Shown: positions 1 to 8,518, numbered from the stretch's first letter. The stretch: DNA of 64,000 nucleotides from CAJXZP01 sp963974475 (GCA_963974475.1 CAXBCR010000016.1:11840-75839), one strand, 5' to 3'. Program-made: numbers and translations. Notes: generated by a model from the letters alone, not told the origin.

Positions 1-306
1 GCGAGTTTTTACTTTCACCATGACTGGGAACGTTGGAAAAGTCACTTAACGCGAACCTTTCCGTTAGTAAAAAACCATGTATTGTTAGAGCGCGCCAATA
101 AAATGCAAGAAGCTATTGCGCAAATAAAGGCGCGTCTTACAGATGAAAAAGTGGCTGAGATAATTGCACTTATCCCCGAAGATTGGCTGCAAGATGAAAA
201 AGAAGTTATGTCGCCTACAGAAATGCGGGCTGCGTATGTTGAATTTTTACACTCCCGTTTAAGCAAAGTGGAGGAGTTAGCAAAAGAAGCCACCGATGCC
301 AGATAG
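1..306 (+). CDS. HipA-like kinase, C-terminal fragment (partial)
   Basis: The frame is open from the first base, so the gene begins upstream of the window; the last 101 codons are visible. The fragment contains a mixed aromatic stretch followed by a helical tail with an IPEDWL motif, which resembles the C-terminus of the HipA-like kinase family that is usually paired with a DUF3037 protein. That pairing is what I see here: the stop overlaps the start of the DUF3037 gene by 11 bases, implying translational coupling. The kinase core is outside the window, so catalytic residues cannot be checked. The assignment rests mainly on the neighbour and on the short tail. Confidence 0.6.
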   Translation, partial: ASFYFHHDWERWKSHLTRTFPLVKNHVLLERANKMQEAIAQIKARLTDEKVAEIIALIPEDWLQDEKEVMSPTEMRAAYVEFLHSRLSKVEELAKEATDAR

Positions 307-679
307 AGTTACATTTGAATATGCCATTATCCGTGTGGTACCACGCGTTGAACGAGAAGAATTCTTTAACGTAGGGGTGATTCTGTTTTCTAAACGAAAA
401 CGATTCTTAGGTGTGAAATACGACATTAACGAAACCAAATTGAACGCATTTTGCTCGGAGTTGGACTTAGATACCTTAAATCAGTATTTAAGCTCCTGGG
501 ACATGATTTGCAAAGGCAACCCAAAAGGAGGTGCTATTGCAGCGTTTGAATTATCCGACCGTTTTAGGTGGCTTGCGGCAACGCGTAGCACGGTTATTCA
601 AAGCTCTAAAACGCATCCGGGTTTGTGTACCGACCCACAAAAGGAACTGGATTGTATTTTTGAGAAGTATGTGCTTTAG
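296..679 (+). CDS. DUF3037 family protein
   Basis: A 127-residue protein with the features of DUF3037: an N-terminal FEYAIIRVVPRVEREEFFNVGVILF-type strand-turn-strand segment (residues about 5-30) and a FRWLAATRSTVIQ-type block near residues 90-100. The length fits the family. Its biochemical role is unknown; family members commonly sit directly after a HipA-like kinase gene, as here, so the two may work as a pair. The ATG at 296 lies inside the upstream gene, an 11-base overlap. No promoter of its own is visible. The assignment to family is firm, the function is not known. Confidence 0.85.
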   Translation: MPDRVTFEYAIIRVVPRVEREEFFNVGVILFSKRKRFLGVKYDINETKLNAFCSELDLDTLNQYLSSWDMICKGNPKGGAIAAFELSDRFRWLAATRSTVIQSSKTHPGLCTDPQKELDCIFEKYVL

Positions 680-778
680 GCCGTTGATTGTCAATTAAAA
701 TCACCCGATTATTTATAGGTGCAAACGCCCAAAAAATTATTTTGAAATTAAAATGTAACCGTTACTTTGTGTTCAGGT

Positions 779-1843
779 TTAGTCCTTTTTTCTTTTCCAA
801 GCAAGTGTGTTTACCATCCAGTTAGGAAGGTGTTTCTCTGGTTTGTTGGTATCTAATTTAATATGCCAATTTAATTTCTGAATAATAGGAATACGATGTG
901 TTTCCACAAATTCAATAAGTGTCCCGTCTGGGTCTGCGATGTATGCAAACCTTCCAGCGGCAACTCCCATATCGAAACTATCGGCACTATCCACCGTAAA
1001 ATGGACTCCCCTAGATTCACATTCTGCTTTCAACAAGTCCATTCCTCGGGTATCAAAACAAAGATGAATGAAACCCAAATCGCCCCAAATTCTATCTTTA
1101 AAAATAGGGTTGGGTGTACGGTCAAGAACTTGGATGAGTTCTATCTCGCTATTGCCCAATAGCTTGCCGAATGCGCCAAGTCTGGGTTGGCTATTTCTAA
1201 GCAACACTCTTCTCACCGTTGAGCCACCCCCCGGAAGTGCGCTTAAATCATCAAAAACACCTGTTTCATCATAGACTACTTGATCAAGGCCAATAATATC
1301 TTGATAATACAATAAAGAATTTTCAATATCACTTACACCAATGGTTACTCCAGCCGTTCCACCGGTTAAATATTTTTCTTTTTTATACCAGTTGTTGGTA
1401 GTAATAATTTGGAAAATATTACCAAATGGGTCTTTGAGATAAAAGGTTTCATTCCCTGTTGGGTCGGTCAATATATCACTTAGCACTTCCACTTTATTAG
1501 CGATGCATTCTTGGTAAAATGCGTTCACATCCCTGCATTTTTGCTTACATACATAGATACCTAAATCGCCCAATTGCAATTCAAATTTGGGAGGCTCAGG
1601 AGTGTATTTGGTTTGTTGCCAAATTTCATATCCGCCTCCGCCTTGCATATTTAGAGCAAGAACAGCCACTCTTGGTATAGGTTTGTTATTGGTGTGAGGT
1701 AGCATCAATTTAGCCACTTCTTCTTCCTCAAATACCTCAATATCCATGTGGAAATGCTTACGATACCAATCCCAAGCTCTATGAACATTTCTGACTCCAA
1801 TACCAATTTGTTGGATTCCGCTAATTACTTTTTTCTCCTTCAT
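779..1843 (-). CDS. Double VOC-domain (glyoxalase/dioxygenase-like) protein
   Basis: A 354-residue protein made of two vicinal-oxygen-chelate modules, roughly residues 6-150 and 162-318. Each module starts with an IGIGV / VTIGVSD strand, has a GLD or HMDI-type loop and ends with a DPFGNIFQI or DPDGTLIEFVE strand. The second module has a candidate metal-binding His in FIHLCFD and Glu in LIEFVE; the first lacks the usual first His, so it may be non-catalytic. Substrate cannot be told. I chose the ATG at 1843; a TTG at 1849 is in frame. It follows the SDR gene directly on the same strand (stop at 1850), so they form a two-gene operon, perhaps modifying the same small molecule. Confidence 0.85.
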   Translation of the reverse strand: MKEKKVISGIQQIGIGVRNVHRAWDWYRKHFHMDIEVFEEEEVAKLMLPHTNNKPIPRVAVLALNMQGGGGYEIWQQTKYTPEPPKFELQLGDLGIYVCKQKCRDVNAFYQECIANKVEVLSDILTDPTGNETFYLKDPFGNIFQIITTNNWYKKEKYLTGGTAGVTIGVSDIENSLLYYQDIIGLDQVVYDETGVFDDLSALPGGGSTVRRVLLRNSQPRLGAFGKLLGNSEIELIQVLDRTPNPIFKDRIWGDLGFIHLCFDTRGMDLLKAECESRGVHFTVDSADSFDMGVAAGRFAYIADPDGTLIEFVETHRIPIIQKLNWHIKLDTNKPEKHLPNWMVNTLAWKRKKD

Positions 1844-1849
1844 GAGCAA

Positions 1850-2659
1850 TTAATTGGGTTTAACCCTCGCTGCTAAATAATAATAAATGGATGGTAAGTA
1901 CCTCTTGAAATAAACCATCAAGATTTCCTCATTTCCCACATAAATTTCTTTTTTCTTTTTTTTGGTAGCCTTTAGAATTTGTTTCACACATTTTTCTACA
2001 GCCATTCCATTTTTCTGACCCTCATCCATTTTGCCCGTAGCCTTGCCATCTTTTCCTAATGCGTTTTTAGAAATATCGGTTTGAATTCTACCCGGGCATA
2101 CAATGGTTACATGAATATTGTATGCTACCAATTCCGCACGTAGCGAGTCAAAATAACCGTGAAGGGCATGTTTAGATGCCGAATAAGATGATCGTAAAGG
2201 AAATCCAAATACACCTGCAATGCTACTCGTTACTACAAAGTGTCCTGATTTTTGCTCCATAAACCTAGGGAGCAAAAGTTTGGTTATTGACATAGCACCG
2301 AAATAGTTAATCTCCATTAATTTTCGGTCCACCTCAATCGAGGTTTCGTATGTCATCGAACGGCTACTTACTCCGCCATTATGAAAAACGATGTCTAATT
2401 TGGGGTGCTTTGCTAACACATGGCTTACCGCAGATTGAATACTTTCTGGATTGCCTAAATCGAGTGGTAAAACATCTGTATTGGCTCCTTTTTCTTGACA
2501 CAATTGGGCCACTTTGTTCAATGATTCTTCATTCCTTGAGGATAAAATAATGGTGGTGTTTTCGCTCGCTAATTGAATAGCCTGTTCTTTACCAATTCCT
2601 GCGGAAGCACCTGTTATCCAGACTGTTTTATGTGAAAATGAATGTGAACTCTTTGCCAT
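1850..2659 (-). CDS. Short-chain dehydrogenase/reductase (SDR)
   Basis: A 269-residue classical SDR. The Rossmann motif TGASAGIG is at residues 16-23, HNGG (in place of NNAG) at 93-96, the catalytic Ser at about 145, and YSASK with Tyr159 and Lys163. It is of the DltE/YqjQ type, with a short hydrophobic C-terminus (IYYYLAARV) that could associate with the membrane. It should reduce or oxidise a small alcohol/ketone with NAD(P)(H); the substrate is not predictable. It is the first gene of a two-gene reverse operon with the VOC protein. An 11-bp inverted repeat lies just upstream at 2681-2711. Confidence 0.9.
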   Translation of the reverse strand: MAKSSHSFSHKTVWITGASAGIGKEQAIQLASENTTIILSSRNEESLNKVAQLCQEKGANTDVLPLDLGNPESIQSAVSHVLAKHPKLDIVFHNGGVSSRSMTYETSIEVDRKLMEINYFGAMSITKLLLPRFMEQKSGHFVVTSSIAGVFGFPLRSSYSASKHALHGYFDSLRAELVAYNIHVTIVCPGRIQTDISKNALGKDGKATGKMDEGQKNGMAVEKCVKQILKATKKKKKEIYVGNEEILMVYFKRYLPSIYYYLAARVKPN

Positions 2660-3178
2660 ATTTGTGTGTCAAAAAATGAATTCTAAAAAATGAATTCGAT
2701 ATTTTTTAGAACTAGCGAAAGTAACAAATATGGACTTCCTATTTGCATTTAGTTGGAGTAAATAAGCACGGAGCTTGGTCATGGCAGTATGCAGGTAGAC
2801 CGTGGTTTTGAATGCTTGAGCAAAACTTCTTCCAAATTTTGGGTGATTTTCACTTTTATTTGAATGGACTCTTATTCGTGTTTTTAAATTGTATTTATCG
2901 CGGTGGTAACTGCGTGTAATCAGGAGTATTTAGCGATTAAATCACTTCTGTAAGACGCTTGGCGGAGGAAAAGGGGCCTTGCAATTATACCTAAGAATAG
3001 CTTCTAACCGGAAACGAACCGATTAGGAATGAATCTTTAAAAATAGGTGTGGGTTAAAAAGAAAATTTTAAAAGTCTTGAGCCCGTGAATTTAGTGAATA
3101 CACATGAAAAATAATTGAATTGTATTGGTGTCAATTCACAACAAAAAAGGATTTTAGAAAAAAAACTAATAACCCTAT
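2660..3178. other. Long intergenic region without a recognisable gene
   Basis: Roughly 520 bases between the divergent SDR and SUF genes, before the SUF control sites begin. Beyond the 2681-2711 inverted repeat and a weak stem (TGAATTG near 3116 with CAATTCA near 3132) I see no open frame that looks coding, no tRNA and no insertion sequence. Around 2750-3050 the composition is somewhat less AT-rich and could be the remains of a decayed gene, but I cannot identify it. Confidence 0.4.
2681..2711. repeat. 11-bp inverted repeat upstream of the SDR gene
   Basis: TTCTAAAAAAT (2681-2691) and its exact complement ATTTTTTAGAA (2701-2711) flank a 9-base spacer. The AAAAATGAATTC segment also occurs twice in a row here. 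The position, 22-52 bases before the SDR start codon, would suit an operator for the reverse operon, but AT-rich repeats arise easily by chance. Confidence 0.4.
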
Positions 3179-3193
3179 TTAAAATCATTCTAA
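3179..3193. promoter_or_regulatory. Upstream Fur/PerR-like 7-1-7 inverted repeat
   Basis: TTAAAATCATTCTAA is a 7-1-7 inverted repeat with one mismatch pair, centred on the C at 3186. It matches the site at 3249-3263 at 14 of 15 positions and lies 70 bases upstream of it, centre to centre. The layout recalls PerR boxes (TTATAATnATTATAA) and Fur boxes of the same 7-1-7 geometry. The identity of the regulator is inferred. Confidence 0.55.
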
Positions 3194-3211
3194 TTAGTGA
3201 CATTATTCACA

Positions 3212-3241
3212 TTGTACAATCCCTAAAAATAGGTATTTTTG
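3212..3241 (+). promoter_or_regulatory. SUF operon promoter (TTG-N19-TAttTTTG)
   Basis: TTG at 3212-3214 and TATTTTTG at 3234-3241 are separated by 19 bases, matching the Bacteroidetes -33 (TTG) and -7 (TAnnTTTG) consensus. The start of transcription would fall near 3246-3250, at the edge of the perfect inverted repeat 3249-3263, and give a leader of about 40 bases before the sufA ATG at 3288. Confidence 0.65.
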
Positions 3242-3248
3242 CGCTTAA

Positions 3249-3263
3249 TTAGAATCATTCTAA
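3249..3263. promoter_or_regulatory. sufA operator: Perfect 7-1-7 inverted repeat (probable iron/peroxide-responsive operator)
   Basis: TTAGAATCATTCTAA is a perfect 7-1-7 inverted repeat centred on the C at 3256. It begins at the predicted transcription start of the SUF operon, so a bound protein would block initiation or early elongation. Fur-superfamily repressors (Fur, PerR) bind 7-1-7 sites of this kind, and SUF operons are commonly iron or oxidative-stress controlled. The regulator gene is not in this window. Confidence 0.6.
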
Positions 3264-3287
3264 ATAAAGAATCAAATATACCAATTT

Positions 3288-3614
3288 ATGATACAAGTAA
3301 CAGATGCAGCGCGGAATGAAGCCACGCGATTATTGGGGCAAAGTGATTTGGGCGAAAACGCGTTCATTCGGGTTGGCGTAGAAGGTGGCGGATGCTCCGG
3401 ATTAAAATACAACTTGGATTTCGATAACAAATTGGGAGAAGAGGATAAGAAATTTGAAGATAACGGGGTAACTGTAGTAGTGGATAAAAAAAGCTTTTTG
3501 TACCTAATTGGTACGCAGCTTGATTTTTCTGGGGGATTGAATGGAAAAGGTTTCCAATTTATAAACCCAAATGCATCCCGCACTTGCGGATGTGGCGAAA
3601 GTTTTGCCGTATAA
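3288..3614 (+). CDS. sufA: A-type Fe-S carrier (IscA/SufA/HesB family)
   Basis: A 108-residue A-type carrier that would receive Fe-S clusters from SufBCD and pass them to apo-enzymes in the cytoplasm. The three ligand cysteines are present: Cys36 in GGGCSGLKY and Cys100/Cys102 in the C-terminal TCGCGESF. Length is normal for the family. It is the first gene of the SUF operon, 16 bases before sufB, and carries the operon promoter and the two inverted-repeat operators upstream. ErpA or IscA would be alternative names; the operon context favours sufA. Confidence 0.9.
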   Translation: MIQVTDAARNEATRLLGQSDLGENAFIRVGVEGGGCSGLKYNLDFDNKLGEEDKKFEDNGVTVVVDKKSFLYLIGTQLDFSGGLNGKGFQFINPNASRTCGCGESFAV

Positions 3615-3630
3615 AAAATAAGCACAGAAA

Positions 3631-5079
3631 ATGGGCTATAATGAAACGGATTTAGAAAAAGATTTAGAGGGCCAAGAGTATAAATATGGCTTTGTATCTG
3701 ATTTTGAATCTGATCGAATAGAAAAGGGATTAAGTGAGGACGTGGTCCGCTTGATTTCCAGCAAACGCGAGGAGCCGGAATGGTTACTTGAGTTTAGATT
3801 AAAGGCGTATCGTCATTGGTTAACCATGGACGAACCCGATTGGGCGCACGTGAATTATGATAAACCTGATTTTCAGGATATTGTATATTACTCGGCTCCA
3901 AAACCTAAAAAACAACTGAACAGTTTGGATGAGGTAGACCCTGAATTGCGTACCATGTACGATAAATTAGGAATTACCGTAGAAGAACAAATGCGAATGA
4001 ATGGCGTGGCCATTGACGTTGTGGTGGATTCGGTTTCGGTGGCAACCACGTTTAAAGAAACGCTAGGTAAAAAAGGCATTATTTTCATGTCATTTTCAGA
4101 AGCAGTGAAAGAGCATCCAGAGTTGGTGCGTGAGTATTTAGGGTCTGTAGTACCATCTAGCGACAACTATTACTCGGCTCTTAATTCAGCTGTTTTTACC
4201 GATGGTTCATTTTGCTACATCCCAAAAGGAGTGCGTTGTCCAATGGAGCTTTCTACCTATTTCAGAATCAACGAAGCCGGTACCGGTCAGTTTGAACGTA
4301 CACTTATTGTAGCCGATGAAGGTGCGTATGTAAGTTACCTAGAAGGTTGTACAGCGCCACAGCGCGATGAAAACCAACTGCATGCCGCAGTGGTGGAAAT
4401 CATGGTGAGAAAAGAAGCGGAAGTAAAATATTCAACGGTTCAAAACTGGTACCCTGGCGATAAAGATGGCAAGGGTGGAATTTTAAACTTTGTAACCAAA
4501 CGCGCTATGTGCGATGGCTACAAATCGAAAGTTTCATGGACCCAAGTAGAAACGGGTTCTGCCGTAACTTGGAAATATCCTTCATGTGTGCTGAAAGGCG
4601 ATTACTCGGAAGGAGAGTTTTACAGTGTGGCTGTAACTGCCAATCATCAAATGGCAGATACGGGTTCTAAAATGGTGCATATCGGTAAGAATTCGAAAAG
4701 TATCATCATCTCGAAAGGGATTAGCGCTGGGGTTTCTGAAAACAGTTACCGTGGGTTAGTTTCGGTACATAAAAACGCAGTAAACTCTCGAAATTTCTCT
4801 CAATGTGATTCGCTTCTTTTAGGCGATAAATGTGGGGCGCATACGTTCCCTTACATTGAGGTAAAAAACAAAAGTTCGCAAGTAGAACATGAAGCTACGA
4901 CATCAAAAATTGGGGAAGACCAAATTTTTTATTGTCAGCAACGAGGTATTAGCGAAGAAAAAGCCATTAGCTTAATTGTAAACGGTTATGCACGTGAGGT
5001 ACTGAATCAATTACCGATGGAATTTGCCGCTGAGGCGCAAAAATTATTAGCCATAACTCTTGAAGGGTCAGTTGGATAG
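3631..5079 (+). CDS. sufB: SufB, scaffold subunit of SufBCD
   Basis: A 482-residue SufB of normal length. With SufC and SufD it forms the cytoplasmic complex on which Fe-S clusters are built using sulfur delivered by SufS-SufE. The C-terminal beta-helix segment contains QCDSLLLGDKCGAH (Cys392, Cys401, His404) followed by PYIEV; the equivalent Cys in E. coli SufB (Cys405) is essential for cluster assembly. The VSYLEGCTAP block near the middle is also typical. It is followed by a 78-base gap that contains a perfect palindrome before sufC. Confidence 0.97.
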   Translation: MGYNETDLEKDLEGQEYKYGFVSDFESDRIEKGLSEDVVRLISSKREEPEWLLEFRLKAYRHWLTMDEPDWAHVNYDKPDFQDIVYYSAPKPKKQLNSLDEVDPELRTMYDKLGITVEEQMRMNGVAIDVVVDSVSVATTFKETLGKKGIIFMSFSEAVKEHPELVREYLGSVVPSSDNYYSALNSAVFTDGSFCYIPKGVRCPMELSTYFRINEAGTGQFERTLIVADEGAYVSYLEGCTAPQRDENQLHAAVVEIMVRKEAEVKYSTVQNWYPGDKDGKGGILNFVTKRAMCDGYKSKVSWTQVETGSAVTWKYPSCVLKGDYSEGEFYSVAVTANHQMADTGSKMVHIGKNSKSIIISKGISAGVSENSYRGLVSVHKNAVNSRNFSQCDSLLLGDKCGAHTFPYIEVKNKSSQVEHEATTSKIGEDQIFYCQQRGISEEKAISLIVNGYAREVLNQLPMEFAAEAQKLLAITLEGSVG

Positions 5080-5116
5080 TCTAGATTTTAAATAAAAGCA
5101 TCTTCCGACCTCCATC

Positions 5117-5130
5117 CCGATAGCTATCGG
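5117..5130. repeat. Perfect 14-bp palindrome between sufB and sufC
   Basis: CCGATAGCTATCGG reads the same on both strands and is surrounded by further short TCCGA/TCGGA pieces, so the whole 5104-5144 segment can fold in the mRNA. Palindromes of this type recur between genes in Bacteroidetes chromosomes. There is no T-run after it, so it is not an ordinary terminator; an effect on mRNA stability or on sufB/sufC stoichiometry is possible. Confidence 0.6.
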
Positions 5131-5157
5131 AATCGGACTTCGGACAAAAAATAAGTA

Positions 5158-5907
5158 ATGAGCACACCATTGATACAAATAAAAAATCTTCACGCAGAAG
5201 TGGAGGGGCATAAAATTTTAAAGGGATTCAACTTAGAGATGAATGCGGGCGAAATTCATGCCATCATGGGCCCAAACGGGACCGGAAAAAGTACGTTAGC
5301 CAATATTATTACTGGAAAAGACGGTTACACCGTAACCGAAGGAGAAGTTATCTTTAACGGTAAAAACGTGTTGGAATTAGCACCAGACGAAAGAGCTGCC
5401 GAAGGTATCTTTTTAGCCTTTCAATATCCGGTAGAAATTCCGGGGGTGAGTAATACCAACTTTATGAAAGCGGCTGTAAACAACATTCGTGAATACCATG
5501 GTAAAGACCCGCTCAAAGCAAAGGATTTCTTGAAGTTAATGAAAGAAAAACAAGAATTGGTGGAGCTGAAAGGTCGCTTAACTAATCGCTCGGTAAACGA
5601 AGGTTTTTCTGGTGGAGAGAAAAAAAGAAACGAGATTTTTCAAATGGCCATGCTCGACCCTCAATTAGCCATTTTAGATGAAACGGATTCAGGGTTGGAC
5701 ATTGACGCATTAAAAATTGTGGCCAACGGAGTAAATACCTTACACACCAAAGAAAATAGCTTTTTGGTGATTACCCATTACCAACGTTTGTTAGACCACA
5801 TTGTTCCTGATTTTGTACATGTAATGTATGACGGGAAAATTGTGAAAACAGGTCCCAAAGAACTGGCTTTAGAGTTAGAAGAAAAAGGATACGATTGGCT
5901 TAAATAA
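5158..5907 (+). CDS. sufC: SufC, ATPase subunit of SufBCD
   Basis: A 249-residue ABC-type ATPase that drives conformational change in SufBCD; it is cytoplasmic, not a transporter. Walker A GPNGTGKST is at residues 38-46, the Q-loop at AFQYP near 88, the SufC-type signature SGGEKKRNE at 151-159 (the KKRNE tail distinguishes SufC from transport ATPases), and Walker B LAILDE at 170-175. Length is normal. It lies 78 bases after sufB and 76 before sufD; both gaps are unusually long for this operon but neither holds a terminator. Confidence 0.97.
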   Translation: MSTPLIQIKNLHAEVEGHKILKGFNLEMNAGEIHAIMGPNGTGKSTLANIITGKDGYTVTEGEVIFNGKNVLELAPDERAAEGIFLAFQYPVEIPGVSNTNFMKAAVNNIREYHGKDPLKAKDFLKLMKEKQELVELKGRLTNRSVNEGFSGGEKKRNEIFQMAMLDPQLAILDETDSGLDIDALKIVANGVNTLHTKENSFLVITHYQRLLDHIVPDFVHVMYDGKIVKTGPKELALELEEKGYDWLK

Positions 5908-5983
5908 GAATGAAGTAGGAAGACTGAAAACGGGATAAAATTCCGATTTTGAGTCGTCCAACTCCTGACTAAAAAATGAAATT

Positions 5984-7264
5984 ATGAGTGTGAAAATATC
6001 TCAAAAAAATATAGATTTTGCCGTCTCAATTGTTGATTCTTCACCCGAAGTATGGGGCTTTGAGAATTTGCAAATGAATGGATACGGATTGCTTTTAAAG
6101 ACTCCTTTCCCTTCGTTAAGAGATGAGTATTGGAAATACACCAAAGTATCTGGATTACTCAAAAAAGAATTTAGGGCAAGCCCAAAAGAAACCGCTTCTT
6201 TATCGGATGCGACCCTAGAATTAGTAGGTACTAATCCTAGAATTGTTTTCGTAAATGGAATGGTAAACCCAGAATTAAGTGTTTTTCCTACGGATGAAAA
6301 TTTGCGTGTTACCTGTTTATCGAGTAATAAAATTACGGAAGATGACGTGGTTGATTTTCCATTAAATTGGGAAAATGAGCACGAAGCGTTCACTTTGCTA
6401 AATCAAAGTTCTTTTACCGATGGTGCTTATATTGAAGTAGCTAAGAATTCGGAGATTAAAGATTCGTTGTATTTAATTCATCTGTCTACTGGAACTAATG
6501 TATCGGTAGCGGAGCGTAATTACGTAAAATTAAACCAAGGTTCAAAAGCGACATTTATCAACGTATTTGAAGGAGATAACGAAACTTCATTTTCCAATCA
6601 CTTCAACAGTATTTTGGTAGATGAAAATGCTACCATCAATTGGTTTGATTACCATCAGGATGGTGAAAACGCTCAATCTATTACAACAACCATAGCCCAT
6701 CAAGAGGCCAACAGTCATGTGAATGCAAGTGCATACATTTTTGGTGGTAAGATGATTCGCAAGAATTTTTACGGTTCGGTATTAGGCCAAAATTGTGAAA
6801 CTACCGTGAATGGTGCATACATTTTGAATAATAAGCAAATTGCTGATTACAGAGTAATTGTAGACCATAAAGCGGCTCATTGCAACTCCAACCAAATGTT
6901 TAAAGGTGTGATGGGCGATAATGCCACGGGCGTTTTTAATGGCAAGATTTACGTACGAAAAGATTCACAATTAATCAATGCATTTCAAACCAATAGAAAT
7001 ATTTTATTGAGCGATGATGCCAACGCCTTTTCTCGTCCGCAATTAGAGATTTATGCCGATGACGTAAAATGCTCGCATGGGTCTACTATTGGACAATTAG
7101 ACGAGGATGCATTGTTTTACATGATGGCACGTGGAATTAGAAAGTTAGAGGCCGAAAAATTACTGGTATCTGCCTTTGCTGCTGACGCAATGGACAACAT
7201 TAACGATGCTAAATTTAAGGAAACTGTTTTAGAATCCATAGCCACAAAAAGCGAAAAATTATAA
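5984..7264 (+). CDS. sufD: SufD, partner of SufB in the SufBCD complex
   Basis: A 426-residue SufD. It forms a heterodimer with SufB; the C-terminal half carries the family pattern HCNSNQMFKGVMGDNATGVFNG-type repeat strands and the PQLEIYADDVKCSHGSTIG block, whose His is at the SufB-SufD interface where a nascent cluster is thought to sit. N-terminal helices are degenerate, as usual for SufD. The stop is 2 bases before the GTG start of sufS, so the two are translationally coupled. Confidence 0.95.
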   Translation: MSVKISQKNIDFAVSIVDSSPEVWGFENLQMNGYGLLLKTPFPSLRDEYWKYTKVSGLLKKEFRASPKETASLSDATLELVGTNPRIVFVNGMVNPELSVFPTDENLRVTCLSSNKITEDDVVDFPLNWENEHEAFTLLNQSSFTDGAYIEVAKNSEIKDSLYLIHLSTGTNVSVAERNYVKLNQGSKATFINVFEGDNETSFSNHFNSILVDENATINWFDYHQDGENAQSITTTIAHQEANSHVNASAYIFGGKMIRKNFYGSVLGQNCETTVNGAYILNNKQIADYRVIVDHKAAHCNSNQMFKGVMGDNATGVFNGKIYVRKDSQLINAFQTNRNILLSDDANAFSRPQLEIYADDVKCSHGSTIGQLDEDALFYMMARGIRKLEAEKLLVSAFAADAMDNINDAKFKETVLESIATKSEKL

Positions 7265-7266
7265 AC

Positions 7267-8490
7267 GTGAGTAGCGCATTAGATATAGCAAAAATCCGTG
7301 AAGAATTTCCGATTTTGGACCAAGAAATCAATGGAAAACCATTGGTATATTTTGACAATGCCGCTTCTTCACAAAAACCTCTTTCGGTAATTACTACTAT
7401 TTCTAATTACTATTTAAAAGAACACGCCAATATTCATAGAGGCGTGCACACATTGAGTCAGCGAGCCACTTCTCGTTATGAAGAAGTACGCGAAAAACTG
7501 GCTAATTGGATTGGTGCTGAGTCGAAAGAAATCATTTTTACCCGTGGCACCACTGAGGCCATTAACTTGTTTGCCTCTACTTACGGAGCAGAAAATTTAA
7601 AACCGGGTGATGAGGTAATAATCTCTACTTTAGAACATCATTCAAACATGGTGCCTTGGCACATGTGGTGTAAAAAAACAGGAGCTACATTACGGATTAT
7701 TCCAATTAATGATGCCGGTGAATTAGAGTTAGACGAATACGTAAAACTCCTATCCGATAAAACAAAAATTGTAAGTGTAGCGCATGTTTCTAACACATTA
7801 GGAACGGTGAATGATGTGAAATTTATCATTGATAAAGCACATGAGTTTGGAGCCGTTGTGTTACTAGATGGCGCGCAAGCATTGCCACATACCAAGGTAA
7901 ATGTAAAAGAACTAGATTGTGATTTTTACGCTTCTTCCGGACATAAAATGTACGGTCCAACAGGAATTGGTTTTCTGTACGGAAAAGCCGAATTACTAGA
8001 AAAAATGCCTCCATATCATGGGGGTGGAGAAATGATTAAATCAGTTAGTTTGCTAGAAAGCACTTATGCCGATTTGCCTTTCAAATTTGAGGCTGGAACG
8101 CCCAATATTGCGGATACCATTGCGTTTGGAGCCGCTATTGATTTTTTAGAAAAACACGGAGTAGAAAATATTGCCGCTCATGAACAGATGCTGCATGATT
8201 ACGCAACCGATGAACTATTGAAAATTGAAGGAATTCGTTTAATCGGTACCGCTGCAAAAAAAGCAGGTGTGGTTTCCTTTTTAATTGGTGATATTCATCC
8301 GTACGATTTAGGCGTAATCCTAGACCAATTAGGAATTGCAGTACGAACCGGACATCATTGTACGGAGCCATTAATGACGCGATTTAATATTCCGGGAACG
8401 GTGAGAGCTTCGTTCGCTATTTATAATACCAAAGAAGAAGTAGATGTTTTTATTGCAGGGGTTTTGAGAGCTAAACGAATGTTGGAGTAA
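7267..8490 (+). CDS. sufS: SufS, PLP-dependent cysteine desulfurase
   Basis: A 407-residue group II cysteine desulfurase that takes sulfur from cysteine and hands it to SufE. The PLP lysine is Lys227 in SSGHKMYGPTG and the persulfide-forming cysteine is Cys365 in RTGHHCTEP, the short-loop group II arrangement. HHSNMVPW near residue 124 is also typical. The start is GTG at 7267, directly after sufD. Next comes a DUF1016 gene rather than sufE, an interruption of the usual order. Confidence 0.97.
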   Translation: MSSALDIAKIREEFPILDQEINGKPLVYFDNAASSQKPLSVITTISNYYLKEHANIHRGVHTLSQRATSRYEEVREKLANWIGAESKEIIFTRGTTEAINLFASTYGAENLKPGDEVIISTLEHHSNMVPWHMWCKKTGATLRIIPINDAGELELDEYVKLLSDKTKIVSVAHVSNTLGTVNDVKFIIDKAHEFGAVVLLDGAQALPHTKVNVKELDCDFYASSGHKMYGPTGIGFLYGKAELLEKMPPYHGGGEMIKSVSLLESTYADLPFKFEAGTPNIADTIAFGAAIDFLEKHGVENIAAHEQMLHDYATDELLKIEGIRLIGTAAKKAGVVSFLIGDIHPYDLGVILDQLGIAVRTGHHCTEPLMTRFNIPGTVRASFAIYNTKEEVDVFIAGVLRAKRMLE

Positions 8491-8499
8491 ACATGAAAT

Positions 8500-8518
8500 T
8501 CCGAGATACTGTCTCGGA
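8500..8518. repeat. Palindrome between sufS and the DUF1016 gene
   Basis: TCCGAGA (8500-8506) and TCTCGGA (8512-8518) form a 7-bp stem with a 5-base loop. It lies ten bases after the sufS stop and 20 before the DUF1016 start. Its general shape, GAgA..(n)..TcTC, resembles the palindromes found inside the DUF1016 gene, so they may be related dispersed repeats. No T-run follows, so transcription may continue. Confidence 0.55.

Noticed and set aside
6001..6393. Reverse open frame of 130 codons inside sufD
   Set aside because: It is the shadow of a strongly supported gene and shows no family pattern, signal peptide or promoter of its own. The same applies to the other antisense frames within sufB, sufS, frr, ansA and the ExbD genes.
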